A stretch of 64,000 nucleotides of DNA from Magnetococcales bacterium. Lineage in GTDB: Bacteria; Pseudomonadota; Magnetococcia; Magnetococcales; Magnetaquicoccaceae. Made by a program: the position numbers and the translations under genes. The DNA is taken from positions 1 to 64,000 of the forward strand of contig JADGBT010000016.1 in NCBI GenBank assembly GCA_015231375.1. The letters run 5' to 3'. Numbering within the stretch: position 1 is the stretch's first letter; each line of letters opens with the position of its first letter. Below, piece by piece: positions 40,959-48,712 of this stretch. The notes under the pieces are model-generated. The model had not been told where the DNA came from, did not search any database, and saw only the letters and a program-made list of their open reading frames with translations.

Positions 40959-41771
40959 TTAAAAAATCGATTCACTGAGAGAACGCATGGCTGCGTTCAT
41001 ATCCGGATCATCGGTCAACACCCGGATGATGGCCGCCAAACAGGCATCGGCGGGAGAACGACCCGAAAGCATCAGTTTGGCCGCGTGTACCAGCAGTCGG
41101 GTGCTGGCCCCCTCCTCCAGGCCATTGCCTTTCAGGTTGCGGGTCAACTGGGCGAAACGCACCAGCAGATGGGCCATCTCCCCGTCCAGACCGGTCTCGT
41201 TGCGGATGATCAACGCCTCTTGTTCCAAGGAGGGATAGTCGAACTCCATGGCCACGAACCGCTGCCGGGTACTTTGTTTCAGATCCTTGAGCACACTCTG
41301 ATAACTCGGATTGTAGGAAATCACCAATCCGAACTCCGGCGCGGCCCGCAACAAAATCCCGAGTTTCTCGATGGGCAGAATGCGCCGGTCGTCCGCCAGG
41401 GGGTGAATCACCACAATGGTATCCTTACGGGCCTCGACAATCTCGTCCAGATAACAGATGCAGCCGTGACGCACCGCGCGGGTCAAGGGACCATCCTGCC
41501 AGACCGTCTCGCCCCCCACCACCAGATAACGGCCCACCAGATCGCTGGTGGTCATGTCCTCGTGGCAGGAGACCGTGATCAAGGGCCTTTTCAACCGCCA
41601 GGCCATGTATTCCACAAAGCGGGTCTTGCCGCACCCCGTAGGGCCTTTGATGAGCAAAGGCAGATGATTCTGATAGGCGGAGACGAAAAGCTCGATCTCG
41701 GCCCCCATGGCCTCGTAATAGGGACGATCCGCAATCAGGTTGTTTTCGACCGGCATTCCAAGGGATGACAT
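40959..41771 (-). CDS. cbbQ: CbbQ/NorQ-type MoxR AAA+ ATPase
   Basis: 270 residues. Walker A is GPTGCGKT and Walker B CYLDEIVEA, with sensor 1 in VISYNPSY and the family stretch LKQSTRQRF. The RFVEYMAW and DLVGRYLV segments match CbbQ closely. It forms hexameric rings that drive remodelling of a client through the VWA partner CbbO, whose gene follows. The ATG at 41771 with an AGGTG upstream gives the normal length; the frame extends to 41864 without family support. Confidence 0.92.
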   Translation of the reverse strand: MSSLGMPVENNLIADRPYYEAMGAEIELFVSAYQNHLPLLIKGPTGCGKTRFVEYMAWRLKRPLITVSCHEDMTTSDLVGRYLVVGGETVWQDGPLTRAVRHGCICYLDEIVEARKDTIVVIHPLADDRRILPIEKLGILLRAAPEFGLVISYNPSYQSVLKDLKQSTRQRFVAMEFDYPSLEQEALIIRNETGLDGEMAHLLVRFAQLTRNLKGNGLEEGASTRLLVHAAKLMLSGRSPADACLAAIIRVLTDDPDMNAAMRSLSESIF

Positions 41772-42179
41772 GGTGACACCTGCCTTCCAAAAAAAGTCGC
41801 GGGATATTTCTTTAAAGGGCAACGCAGGCGCCGCGAAGCCGTCCCGGCGGCGCCTCACCGACAAGGAACACCCGTGCCGGAAGCGTGTGCGTCAGAGGAT
41901 TCCGGATCGGGAAAGATCCCAGCCGGTTTTGATGGTCACATCAGGTTGCGCAGGGGTTCAAAGAGGGAAAGAGGAAACGATCCACCCGATCCATCTTAGA
42001 GACAGGTGAACGTGAAGCGACGAGACGACGGACCAGCCTTGGAAAGAGCCGTATCGACAGCCCCAAGGAGAGTCCTGAAAAAGCGATGCCCAGGCAGAAA
42101 AGCACCGCAAGCCGGGTCCGGCGTTACCAAAGAACCCCCACGGACCCGACTCGACGACACGCAGTGGAAAAAACCGACT
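41772..42179. other. Intergenic region between rpsU and cbbQ
   Basis: About 400 bases. The open frames here are on both strands and lack domains. No clear terminator for rpsU is visible; a T-run right after its stop has no stable stem. A promoter for cbbQ is expected but not identified. Confidence 0.45.
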
Positions 42180-42386
42180 CTATGCCGAACCACCCGCCAC
42201 GGACGAACGACGAATCTTCTTCCGCAACCGACGAACCGCCTCGGCTTTTTTCCGACGCTTGCGCTCGGAAGGTTTCTCGAAGAATTTCCGTTTCTTCATT
42301 TCCCTGAACATGCCTTCCCGGATCATTTTCTTTTTCAAAACCCGAATGGCTTGATCCACATTATTATCGTAAACGTCAATCCTCAC
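42180..42386 (-). CDS. rpsU: 30S ribosomal protein S21
   Basis: A 68-residue basic protein with the family N-terminus ([20 protein letters not shown]), central [11 protein letters not shown] and lysine/arginine-rich helices. S21 takes part in mRNA recruitment on the small subunit. The start is GTG, supported by AAAGGAGGAG about 10 bases upstream; no ATG fits the conserved N-terminus. The C-terminal extension of a few residues (VAGGSA) is variable in the family. A promoter is visible about 90 bases upstream. Confidence 0.96.
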   Translation of the reverse strand: MRIDVYDNNVDQAIRVLKKKMIREGMFREMKKRKFFEKPSERKRRKKAEAVRRLRKKIRRSSVAGGSA

Positions 42387-42473
42387 GAAAGATCACTCCT
42401 CCTTTGTTTTTGAAACCGGACAATGGGCCTTGACTGACAGCATTCCTTATTTGAGGAACGTTAAAATCGTCTC

Positions 42474-42502
42474 AGGATAACGCATTCTCACCCGATGTTC
42501 AA
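42474..42502 (-). promoter_or_regulatory. Probable rpsU promoter
   Basis: On the minus strand TTGAAC (-35) and TATCCT (-10) are separated by exactly 17 bases, giving a leader of about 80 bases before the GTG. A small hairpin (TTCCT/AGGAA) lies in that leader. Confidence 0.5.
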
Positions 42503-42540
42503 CCCTTCATGCACACCACAATCACGGATTCTCCCCGATC

Positions 42541-44037
42541 TCACGGTTTTTTGGGTACGGATGGAGCGGGAGTCTGCCCTTTGGCGGGCAGTTGGATCGC
42601 CATGAACAGTGGTTCCCCACCGCGTTGCACCAAGACCAGCAGGGTCTGTCCCGGCTCCAGTTTGGCGGCCATGGCACGGAAGTCGTGAACGGTTTTCACC
42701 GGTTTGCGATTGACTTCCTGGATCAGATCCCCGGCCCGCACCCCGGCGTATTCGGCCGGAGAACCATTTTCCACCGCAGCGACCACCACGCCATTGGCCT
42801 CGGCGGGCAGTTCGAGACGAGCGCGCAACTCGGCGGAGAGGGGCTGGACCGATACTCCCATCACATTGCGATCCGTGGACGATTCGGCCTGTCCCGACTC
42901 CTCGGACGCCTCCCCGTCTTCATCGCGCATGGTGGCCACCACCACATTCAAGGTTTTGGCAGCGCCATTGCGGATCACCTCCATGGTGACTTTCTTGTTG
43001 ACCGGGGTTTCCGCCACGACAGCGGGCAACTCCTTCATGCGTCCCACTTCGTGACCGTCGAAACGGACAATGACATCCCCGGCCACCACGCCGGCCAGCT
43101 CAGCGGGACTTTTCGGTTCCACGCTGGCCACCAGAGCGCCACGCTGGGCACCGAGTCCCAGGGCTTCGGCCAACTCCTTGGTGACCGTCTGGATGCGCAC
43201 GCCCAGCCAGCCCCGCGTCACCTTGCCGGAACTGCGCAGTTGGGCGACGATCGACTTGGCCATGTTGATCGGAATGGCGAAACCGATCCCCATATTGCCC
43301 CCGGAACGAGAAAAGATCGCCGTATTGATGCCGATCACCTCTCCTTGCAGGTTGAACAGCGGTCCACCCGAATTGCCCGGATTGATGGCCGCGTCGGTTT
43401 GCAGAAAGTTGTCGTAGGGACCATTGCCAATGCTGCGACCGCGCGCGGAGATGATGCCCACGGTCACCGAAGCCTCCAGTCCGAAGGGATTGCCGATGGC
43501 CACCACCCAGGATCCCACCTCGGCTTTTTCCGAATCCCCAAGATCGGCCACGGGCAGTTTGCCATCGGTCTTGATGCGGATCAGGGCCAGATCGCTCTTG
43601 GCGTCACGCCCCACCACGGTGGCGGTGAACTCCCGTTCGTCGGAAAGCCGCACCTGGATCTCGTCCGCCTCGTCCACCACATGGTGATTGGTCAGGATGT
43701 AACCGGACTCGTCGATGATCACCCCGGAACCCAGACTGCGGGAGGGAAACGGCTGCTGGTCCGGTCCCTGTTCGAAGAAACGCCGAAAGAACTCATCCAA
43801 CTGGGATTCGCCGCCCTTGGGAAGATGGGGCATGGGCATGGCCTTGTCCTGCCTGGAGGCGGGTTTGGCGTTCTGACTGGAACTGATGTTCACCACCACC
43901 GGCTGGAGCTTCTTGACCAGCGGAACCAGATCCGGCAGATTGGCCGCTCCGGCCGGAAACGCCACCGCCAGACACAGCACCAACACCCCCCACCAGGAGA
44001 TCACCCGCTGCTCGATCCTTGACATGATATTGTTCAT
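42541..44037 (-). CDS. degP: Periplasmic serine protease/chaperone DegP (HtrA/MucD)
   Basis: 498 residues. A signal peptide ends near residue 32 (FPAGAA). The trypsin-like domain carries the triad H119 (TNHHVV), D149 (SDLAL) and S223 (GNSGGPL). Two PDZ domains follow (about 265-365 and 390-485). It degrades or refolds misfolded envelope proteins. It is the last gene of the envelope-stress operon, 31 bases after rseC, matching the algU-mucA-mucC-mucD order of pseudomonads with mucB absent. Starts at residues 1 and 5 are both ATG. Confidence 0.96.
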   Translation of the reverse strand: MNNIMSRIEQRVISWWGVLVLCLAVAFPAGAANLPDLVPLVKKLQPVVVNISSSQNAKPASRQDKAMPMPHLPKGGESQLDEFFRRFFEQGPDQQPFPSRSLGSGVIIDESGYILTNHHVVDEADEIQVRLSDEREFTATVVGRDAKSDLALIRIKTDGKLPVADLGDSEKAEVGSWVVAIGNPFGLEASVTVGIISARGRSIGNGPYDNFLQTDAAINPGNSGGPLFNLQGEVIGINTAIFSRSGGNMGIGFAIPINMAKSIVAQLRSSGKVTRGWLGVRIQTVTKELAEALGLGAQRGALVASVEPKSPAELAGVVAGDVIVRFDGHEVGRMKELPAVVAETPVNKKVTMEVIRNGAAKTLNVVVATMRDEDGEASEESGQAESSTDRNVMGVSVQPLSAELRARLELPAEANGVVVAAVENGSPAEYAGVRAGDLIQEVNRKPVKTVHDFRAMAAKLEPGQTLLVLVQRGGEPLFMAIQLPAKGQTPAPSVPKKP

Positions 44038-44068
44038 TCCTTAACCGGGTTTCGGTGAAATTAAGATT

Positions 44069-44557
44069 TCAGGTGAGAAAACTGGGAGGCGTGTGATGGC
44101 ACAGATCGGCATCCAGGACCTCCACGACCACCGGACCGTTTTCCCGATCCTTGCGTGTCTGCCGTCCGGAACGATGCCGCAGCCAATAGAAGGTCACGCC
44201 CAAAGAGACCAGACCCACCAGGGCGGAAATGGCCTCGATATCGATCTTCCATGCCAAGCTCTCGACCAGATAGCGCGCCCACGATACCGTGGCGAACAGC
44301 ACCACCAGAGGCAGGATGTAGACCAGAAACGACGCCTTGAGAAAACTCCGCTCGGAGATTTCGATGAAGACCCGTTCCCCGACGCGGGCATTGCAGGTGT
44401 TCAAGGCGTGAACCTTGATGGAACGCTGCCCCAGGCCGCCGGAGAGTACGGTACAGGTGTTGACGTTGTGGCAGGTGCCACACATTTTCTGTCTCTGACC
44501 GCTGACCACGGCGTAATCCCCTTCCAGGGCCACGACGATTCCCTCTTCCCGGATCAT
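44069..44557 (-). CDS. rseC: RseC/MucC-family membrane protein
   Basis: 162 residues. An N-terminal cytosolic part has the typical EEGIVVALEGDYAVV start and a cysteine cluster CGTCHNVNTC, with a further cysteine in NTCNARVG, consistent with a redox or Fe-S site. Two transmembrane helices follow (about 75-95 and 105-125). RseC proteins act with the SoxR-reducing Rsx system and modulate the sigma-E regulon. The ATG at 44557 gives the normal family N-terminus. It sits between the anti-sigma gene (25 bases upstream) and degP. Confidence 0.92.
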   Translation of the reverse strand: MIREEGIVVALEGDYAVVSGQRQKMCGTCHNVNTCTVLSGGLGQRSIKVHALNTCNARVGERVFIEISERSFLKASFLVYILPLVVLFATVSWARYLVESLAWKIDIEAISALVGLVSLGVTFYWLRHRSGRQTRKDRENGPVVVEVLDADLCHHTPPSFLT

Positions 44558-44582
44558 TTTGGGGCGCCCCGCTCGGTGTGGG

Positions 44583-44960
44583 TCAACGATGGATTTCCTG
44601 GTATTCAACATGATTGGCGGCATCCACGGTGGATGGCAGAACCTCGGCCAGGATGGTGCCCACAAGCAGGGCCGGAATCCCGAAACGGAGCAAACGGTCA
44701 CGCAACCGCTCCCGGGGGGAGGTACTCTTTTCGTTGTTGATGGCCATCATCACCGATTGGATGAACCGTTCCCCCTCGAACCAGGGCAGTTGACCCGCCA
44801 TCATCAGGTCACGGATCTGGGCCAGACGCCCCATGGCCTGACAACAATGATCACAATGAATGAGATGTTTGGCCACATGACCGACGATGATCCGGTCCAG
44901 CTCGTTGTCCAGAAACGCCGAGACCAGTTCCGGATTGCAGTCGTTGTTTGTCTGACTCAT
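44583..44960 (-). CDS. Zinc-finger anti-sigma factor (RseA/MucA-like)
   Basis: A 125-residue single-pass membrane protein. The cytosolic N-terminal domain contains an ASD-type start (ELVSAFLDNELD) and the zinc anti-sigma motif Hx3Cx2C (HLIHCDHC). One transmembrane helix (about 88-108, GIPALLVGTILAEVL) and a short periplasmic tail follow. It should hold the adjacent RpoE-type sigma factor inactive until envelope stress triggers its proteolysis. Its ATG overlaps the sigma gene stop by four bases. The tail is much shorter than that of E. coli RseA, and no RseB partner is encoded, so signal sensing may differ. Confidence 0.9.
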   Translation of the reverse strand: MSQTNNDCNPELVSAFLDNELDRIIVGHVAKHLIHCDHCCQAMGRLAQIRDLMMAGQLPWFEGERFIQSVMMAINNEKSTSPRERLRDRLLRFGIPALLVGTILAEVLPSTVDAANHVEYQEIHR

Positions 44961-45625
44961 CGCTCGTGCCCTCCAGCATGATGATGACCGGGGGGAAACC
45001 CGTGTTGATTCCTGTCTTGCAGATAAGCCTGCATGCGATCCATGATCTCCTGCCGACTGCGGTAGATCCGGGAACGCACTGTGCCGATGGGACATTGCAA
45101 AGCCTTGGCGATCTCTTCGTAGGAGTGACCTTCCACATCGCGCATCTGGATCGCCCGACGCATCTGTTCCGGCAGGGCATCGATGGCCTGACGCAGATTG
45201 GTCATCATTTCCTGCCGCAAAATCAACCGTTCCGGTGTTTCATGGTTGCGCAACTGCGGCGCCATGCGTTCCGAGTCCTCCAACTCCTCGTCGGACATGG
45301 CCAGTCCGCGATTCTTGGAGAGCAGATGATTCTTGCCCGTGTTGACGGCGATCCGGTACAGCCAGGTGTAAAACGCCGACTCGCCCCGGAATTTCTCCAA
45401 CGCCCGATAGGCCTTGATGAAGGTCTCCTGGGTCAGATCCAGCACCTTGTCCGGATCGGAGACGATGCGGGCGATGGTCGAGGCCACCTTGCCCTGGTAA
45501 CGGCGCACCAGAACCTCGAAGGCCTTATTATCCCCTTTTTGGGCATGGGCCACAAGGAGGCGATCCGCGTCATCACTCCCTTTCTGGTCGTTGTCGTCAT
45601 CACTCACGCGCACAAGGCTCCACAT
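44957..45625 (-). CDS. rpoE: ECF RNA polymerase sigma factor RpoE (AlgU-like)
   Basis: About 222 residues. Region 2 shows FEVLVRRYQGKVAS, DLTQETFIKAYRALEKF and FYTWLYRIAVNTGKN; region 4 shows DVEGHSYEEIAKAL and GTVRSRIYRSRQ. This is the RpoE/AlgU group that directs envelope-stress transcription. Start is uncertain: ATG at 45625 or GTG at 45607 (giving an N-terminus nearer E. coli RpoE). A histidine-rich C-terminal tail (HGFPPGHHHAGGH) is unusual. It heads the operon with the anti-sigma gene, rseC and degP. Confidence 0.95.
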   Translation of the reverse strand: MWSLVRVSDDDNDQKGSDDADRLLVAHAQKGDNKAFEVLVRRYQGKVASTIARIVSDPDKVLDLTQETFIKAYRALEKFRGESAFYTWLYRIAVNTGKNHLLSKNRGLAMSDEELEDSERMAPQLRNHETPERLILRQEMMTNLRQAIDALPEQMRRAIQMRDVEGHSYEEIAKALQCPIGTVRSRIYRSRQEIMDRMQAYLQDRNQHGFPPGHHHAGGHER

Positions 45626-45762
45626 CGTTACCAACACTCAGGGTCTGTCCCCATTAAACACCAATTCGACACCATGATTCAAGATGCCGAAACGCCATTC
45701 TTTAGGAAAATGTCCATCAAGGACTCTTGACAGCGCGTCACTCTCTCCCACAATAGTGCCCC

Positions 45763-47391
45763 ATGTCCACTTTCTCTCCATCACGTCCGCTCACCGCCGA
45801 CTTCCTGATCATCGGTGCCGGAGTCGCCGGTCTGGATCTGGCCCTGCGCCTGGCCGGACACGGCGACGTATTGGTCCTCACCAAGGCCGAAGCCGGTGAG
45901 TCCAACAGTTATTACGCCCAGGGCGGCATCGCGGCGGTGCTGGATCCCGCCGACGATCTGAACTCCCACATCACCGACACCCTGGTGGCCGGCGCCGGAC
46001 TGTGCCACGAAAACACGGTGCGTCACGTGGTGGAACACGGACCCCGCTCCATCCGCCGTCTGCTGGATCTGGGCGCGCCCTTCACGCGGGAGAGCCAAGG
46101 CGGATTTCATCTCACCAAGGAGGGTGGACACTCCACCCGACGGGTCATCCACACCGCCGACGCCACCGGTCGGGCCGTGATCGAAATCCTGCTGGAACGG
46201 GCCTTGCAACACCCCCGCATCCGGATTCTCGCCGATCACATGGCCATCGATCTGGTCACGTCCCGCAAAATGGGGATTTTCGCTCCCGGTCAGCCCAACC
46301 GCTGCTACGGGTGTTACGCCCTGGAAATCGCCACCGGACGGGTGATCACCCTGCAAGCCCGCTTCACCATTCTGGCCTCGGGCGGAGCCGGCAAGGTCTA
46401 TCGTTACACCTCCAACCCGGATGTGGCCACCGGGGATGGCATCGCCATGGCCTATCGGGCCGGCTGTCGCGTGGCCAACATGGAGTTCATCCAGTTTCAT
46501 CCCACCTGCCTGTACCACCCCAAGGCCAAATCCTTTCTGATTTCCGAGGCGGTGCGCGGCGAAGGCGGCATCCTGGTGATGAAAAACGGCGAACCCTTCA
46601 TGCACCGTCACCACCCCAGGGCCGACCTGGCTCCGCGCGATATCGTCGCCCGCGCCATCGACTACGAAATGAAGCGCTCCGGGGATCGTTGTGTCTATCT
46701 GGACATCACGGCCAAAGGCAGCACCTTCATCGAGGAGCATTTCCCCAACATCCACAAAAAATGTCTGGAGTTGGGCATCAACATGACCTCCGAACCCATC
46801 CCCGTGGTGCCGGCGGCCCACTACACCTGCGGCGGAGTCAGCACCGATCTGGAGGGACGCACCGATGTCGATGGACTGTTCGCCATCGGCGAGGTGAGCC
46901 ATACCGGCCTGCACGGCGCCAACCGTCTGGCCTCCAACAGTCTGCTGGAGTGTCTGGTCTTCTCCGAAGCCGCCGGAACCTCCATGCTCCAGACCCTGCG
47001 GGAACATCCCCGTTTCGCCCATCCCGACATTCCGTTGTGGGACAGCTTCGATTGCCATCCCTGCCAGGAGGCGGTGCTCGTCTCCCACAACTGGGACGAA
47101 ATCCGCCGGTTCATGGGCAACTATGTGGGCATCGTCCGCTCGAATCGCCGTCTGGCCAGCGCCCGACGCCGCATCGAAATGGTGCAAGAAGAGATCAACG
47201 AATACTACTGGAACTGCCGCATCTCCCGGGATCTGCTGGAACTGCGCAACATCGCCCTGGTGGCTTCCCTCATCATCCGATCCGCCATTCACCGCAAGGA
47301 AAGCCGGGGACTGCACTTCACCACCGACCACCCCGATCGGGATGACGCCAACTGGAATCACGACACCATCCTGCCCATCACCGATCTGTAA
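45763..47391 (+). CDS. nadB: L-aspartate oxidase
   Basis: A 542-residue FAD enzyme that oxidises L-aspartate to iminoaspartate, the first step of NAD synthesis. The N-terminal dinucleotide fold is IIGAGVAGLDLALRLA. Typical substrate-region motifs are SNSYYAQGGIAAVL, GGHSTRRVIH, EFIQFHPTCLY, PRDIVARAID, and HYTCGGVSTDLEGRT. The C-terminal helical domain completes the normal length. It is divergent from rpoE across about 140 bases. No obvious ribosome-binding site precedes the ATG; a TTGACA lies 30 bases upstream. nadA and nadC are not in the window. Confidence 0.95.
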   Translation: MSTFSPSRPLTADFLIIGAGVAGLDLALRLAGHGDVLVLTKAEAGESNSYYAQGGIAAVLDPADDLNSHITDTLVAGAGLCHENTVRHVVEHGPRSIRRLLDLGAPFTRESQGGFHLTKEGGHSTRRVIHTADATGRAVIEILLERALQHPRIRILADHMAIDLVTSRKMGIFAPGQPNRCYGCYALEIATGRVITLQARFTILASGGAGKVYRYTSNPDVATGDGIAMAYRAGCRVANMEFIQFHPTCLYHPKAKSFLISEAVRGEGGILVMKNGEPFMHRHHPRADLAPRDIVARAIDYEMKRSGDRCVYLDITAKGSTFIEEHFPNIHKKCLELGINMTSEPIPVVPAAHYTCGGVSTDLEGRTDVDGLFAIGEVSHTGLHGANRLASNSLLECLVFSEAAGTSMLQTLREHPRFAHPDIPLWDSFDCHPCQEAVLVSHNWDEIRRFMGNYVGIVRSNRRLASARRRIEMVQEEINEYYWNCRISRDLLELRNIALVASLIIRSAIHRKESRGLHFTTDHPDRDDANWNHDTILPITDL

Positions 47392-47401
47392 AACCGGCGC
47401 C

Positions 47402-48712
47402 TCACCGCTCGGTCAAAGCCGGATCCATGAAATTGATGAACGGATAAAAGAGATAATCCAGCACCGACCGTTGACCGGTGTGAATGGCGCAGCGCACCAC
47501 CATGCCCGGAAACAGCCGATAGTTCATGCTCCCCTTCTGGAAAAAGGCCTGTTCCGTCTCCACCCGCACCTTGTAGTAGGGAACCCCCTCCTTGGTGGCC
47601 AGGGCATCCGGACTGATCTGCACCACGGTTCCGGACAGCTTGCCGAAACGGGAGGCGTCCGCAGAGGTCAAGGTGACGAACGCGGGCTGTCCCACGCTCA
47701 CATAGCCGATATCCTGAATCGGCAACTTGGCCTCGACCACCAACCGGTCCTCACCGGGCACCAGATCCATGGCCGTGCCACCCGGAGGGATCACCCCCCC
47801 TTCGGTCACCACATACAGCGTCTTGACCACGCCATCCACCGGAGCGGTCAACACGGTCCGGGAAAGATTGTTCTGGAACTTCTGCAAGCGCACCGTCAAC
47901 TCCGTCATCTGGCGACGATTCTCGGCCAGTTTCTCCCGCGCGGCCTCCTCGAACTCATGCCCCACCGCCGCCAGATTGGCCTGAGCCTCCTTGGCAGCCG
48001 CCTCGGCGCGCAACTGGCCCATGCCATCCTCTTCGATGGCGCTTTTGATCTGGTGGGTCTCTTTGAGCAAATCCAGATGGGAGTAACGGTTGGTGATATC
48101 TTTTTCCAGCAATTTTCCGCTGATGGAGACCTGCTCCTCCACTAAGGAGAGCCGTTTCTTGTTGTTCTTGATGCGGGTCTGAATCTCCTGGACCGCCTGT
48201 CGATGGCCCACCAGACTCTCCCGCAACCCCGCGAGCTTCTCCTCGCGACGATGACGGTTGCTGGCGAACAACTCCTCGGAGCGCTTGACCAGATCCGGAT
48301 GGTTCTTCTTCAACTCCGCCGGAAAATTCGGCGCGTTGGCGCTGGTGGTCTCGGCTTGCAAACGGGCGTTGTCCACCTCCAAAGAGGCCAGACGGGCCGA
48401 CAACTCCCCCACATCCGCATCGCTGGCCACGGTTTCCAGTTCCACCAGGGGCTGGCCCTTGCGCACCTTCTCCCCCTCCTTGACCAGAATGCGCCGGATG
48501 ACACCCCCTTCCAGATGCTGCACCTGCTTGATCTGGGTGGAAGGGATCACCTCCCCCTGGGCGAAACTCACCACGTCGAGCAGACCCCACGCCCCCCACA
48601 CCACCAAGGCGGCCAGCAGACCCATGAAAAGCAGCACCACCAGATGATGGGTCCAACCCACGCCGTCGTCGATGTCGTCGGCCTGGACGGTGGCCTCCGG
48701 CTGACGGCTCAC
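47402..48712 (-). CDS. Type I secretion membrane fusion protein (HlyD family)
   Basis: 436 residues. One N-terminal transmembrane helix (about 27-50) is followed by a biotinyl-lipoyl half-motif (LEGGVIRRILVKEGEKVRKG), a long coiled-coil hairpin (about 90-275) and the second lipoyl half with APVDGVVKTL. A beta-barrel region then ends the chain (GMVVRCAIHTGQRSVLDYL), the C-terminal signature of HlyD/PrtE-type adaptors. It links the inner-membrane ABC protein to the TolC-like channel. The gene overlaps the ABC gene by four bases and ends the secretion operon, 10 bases from convergent nadB. Confidence 0.95.
   Translation of the reverse strand: MSRQPEATVQADDIDDGVGWTHHLVVLLFMGLLAALVVWGAWGLLDVVSFAQGEVIPSTQIKQVQHLEGGVIRRILVKEGEKVRKGQPLVELETVASDADVGELSARLASLEVDNARLQAETTSANAPNFPAELKKNHPDLVKRSEELFASNRHRREEKLAGLRESLVGHRQAVQEIQTRIKNNKKRLSLVEEQVSISGKLLEKDITNRYSHLDLLKETHQIKSAIEEDGMGQLRAEAAAKEAQANLAAVGHEFEEAAREKLAENRRQMTELTVRLQKFQNNLSRTVLTAPVDGVVKTLYVVTEGGVIPPGGTAMDLVPGEDRLVVEAKLPIQDIGYVSVGQPAFVTLTSADASRFGKLSGTVVQISPDALATKEGVPYYKVRVETEQAFFQKGSMNYRLFPGMVVRCAIHTGQRSVLDYLFYPFINFMDPALTER

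Noticed and set aside
41865-42179. Possible small gene between rpsU and cbbQ
   Set aside because: Competing frames on both strands, none with a domain or good ribosome-binding site.
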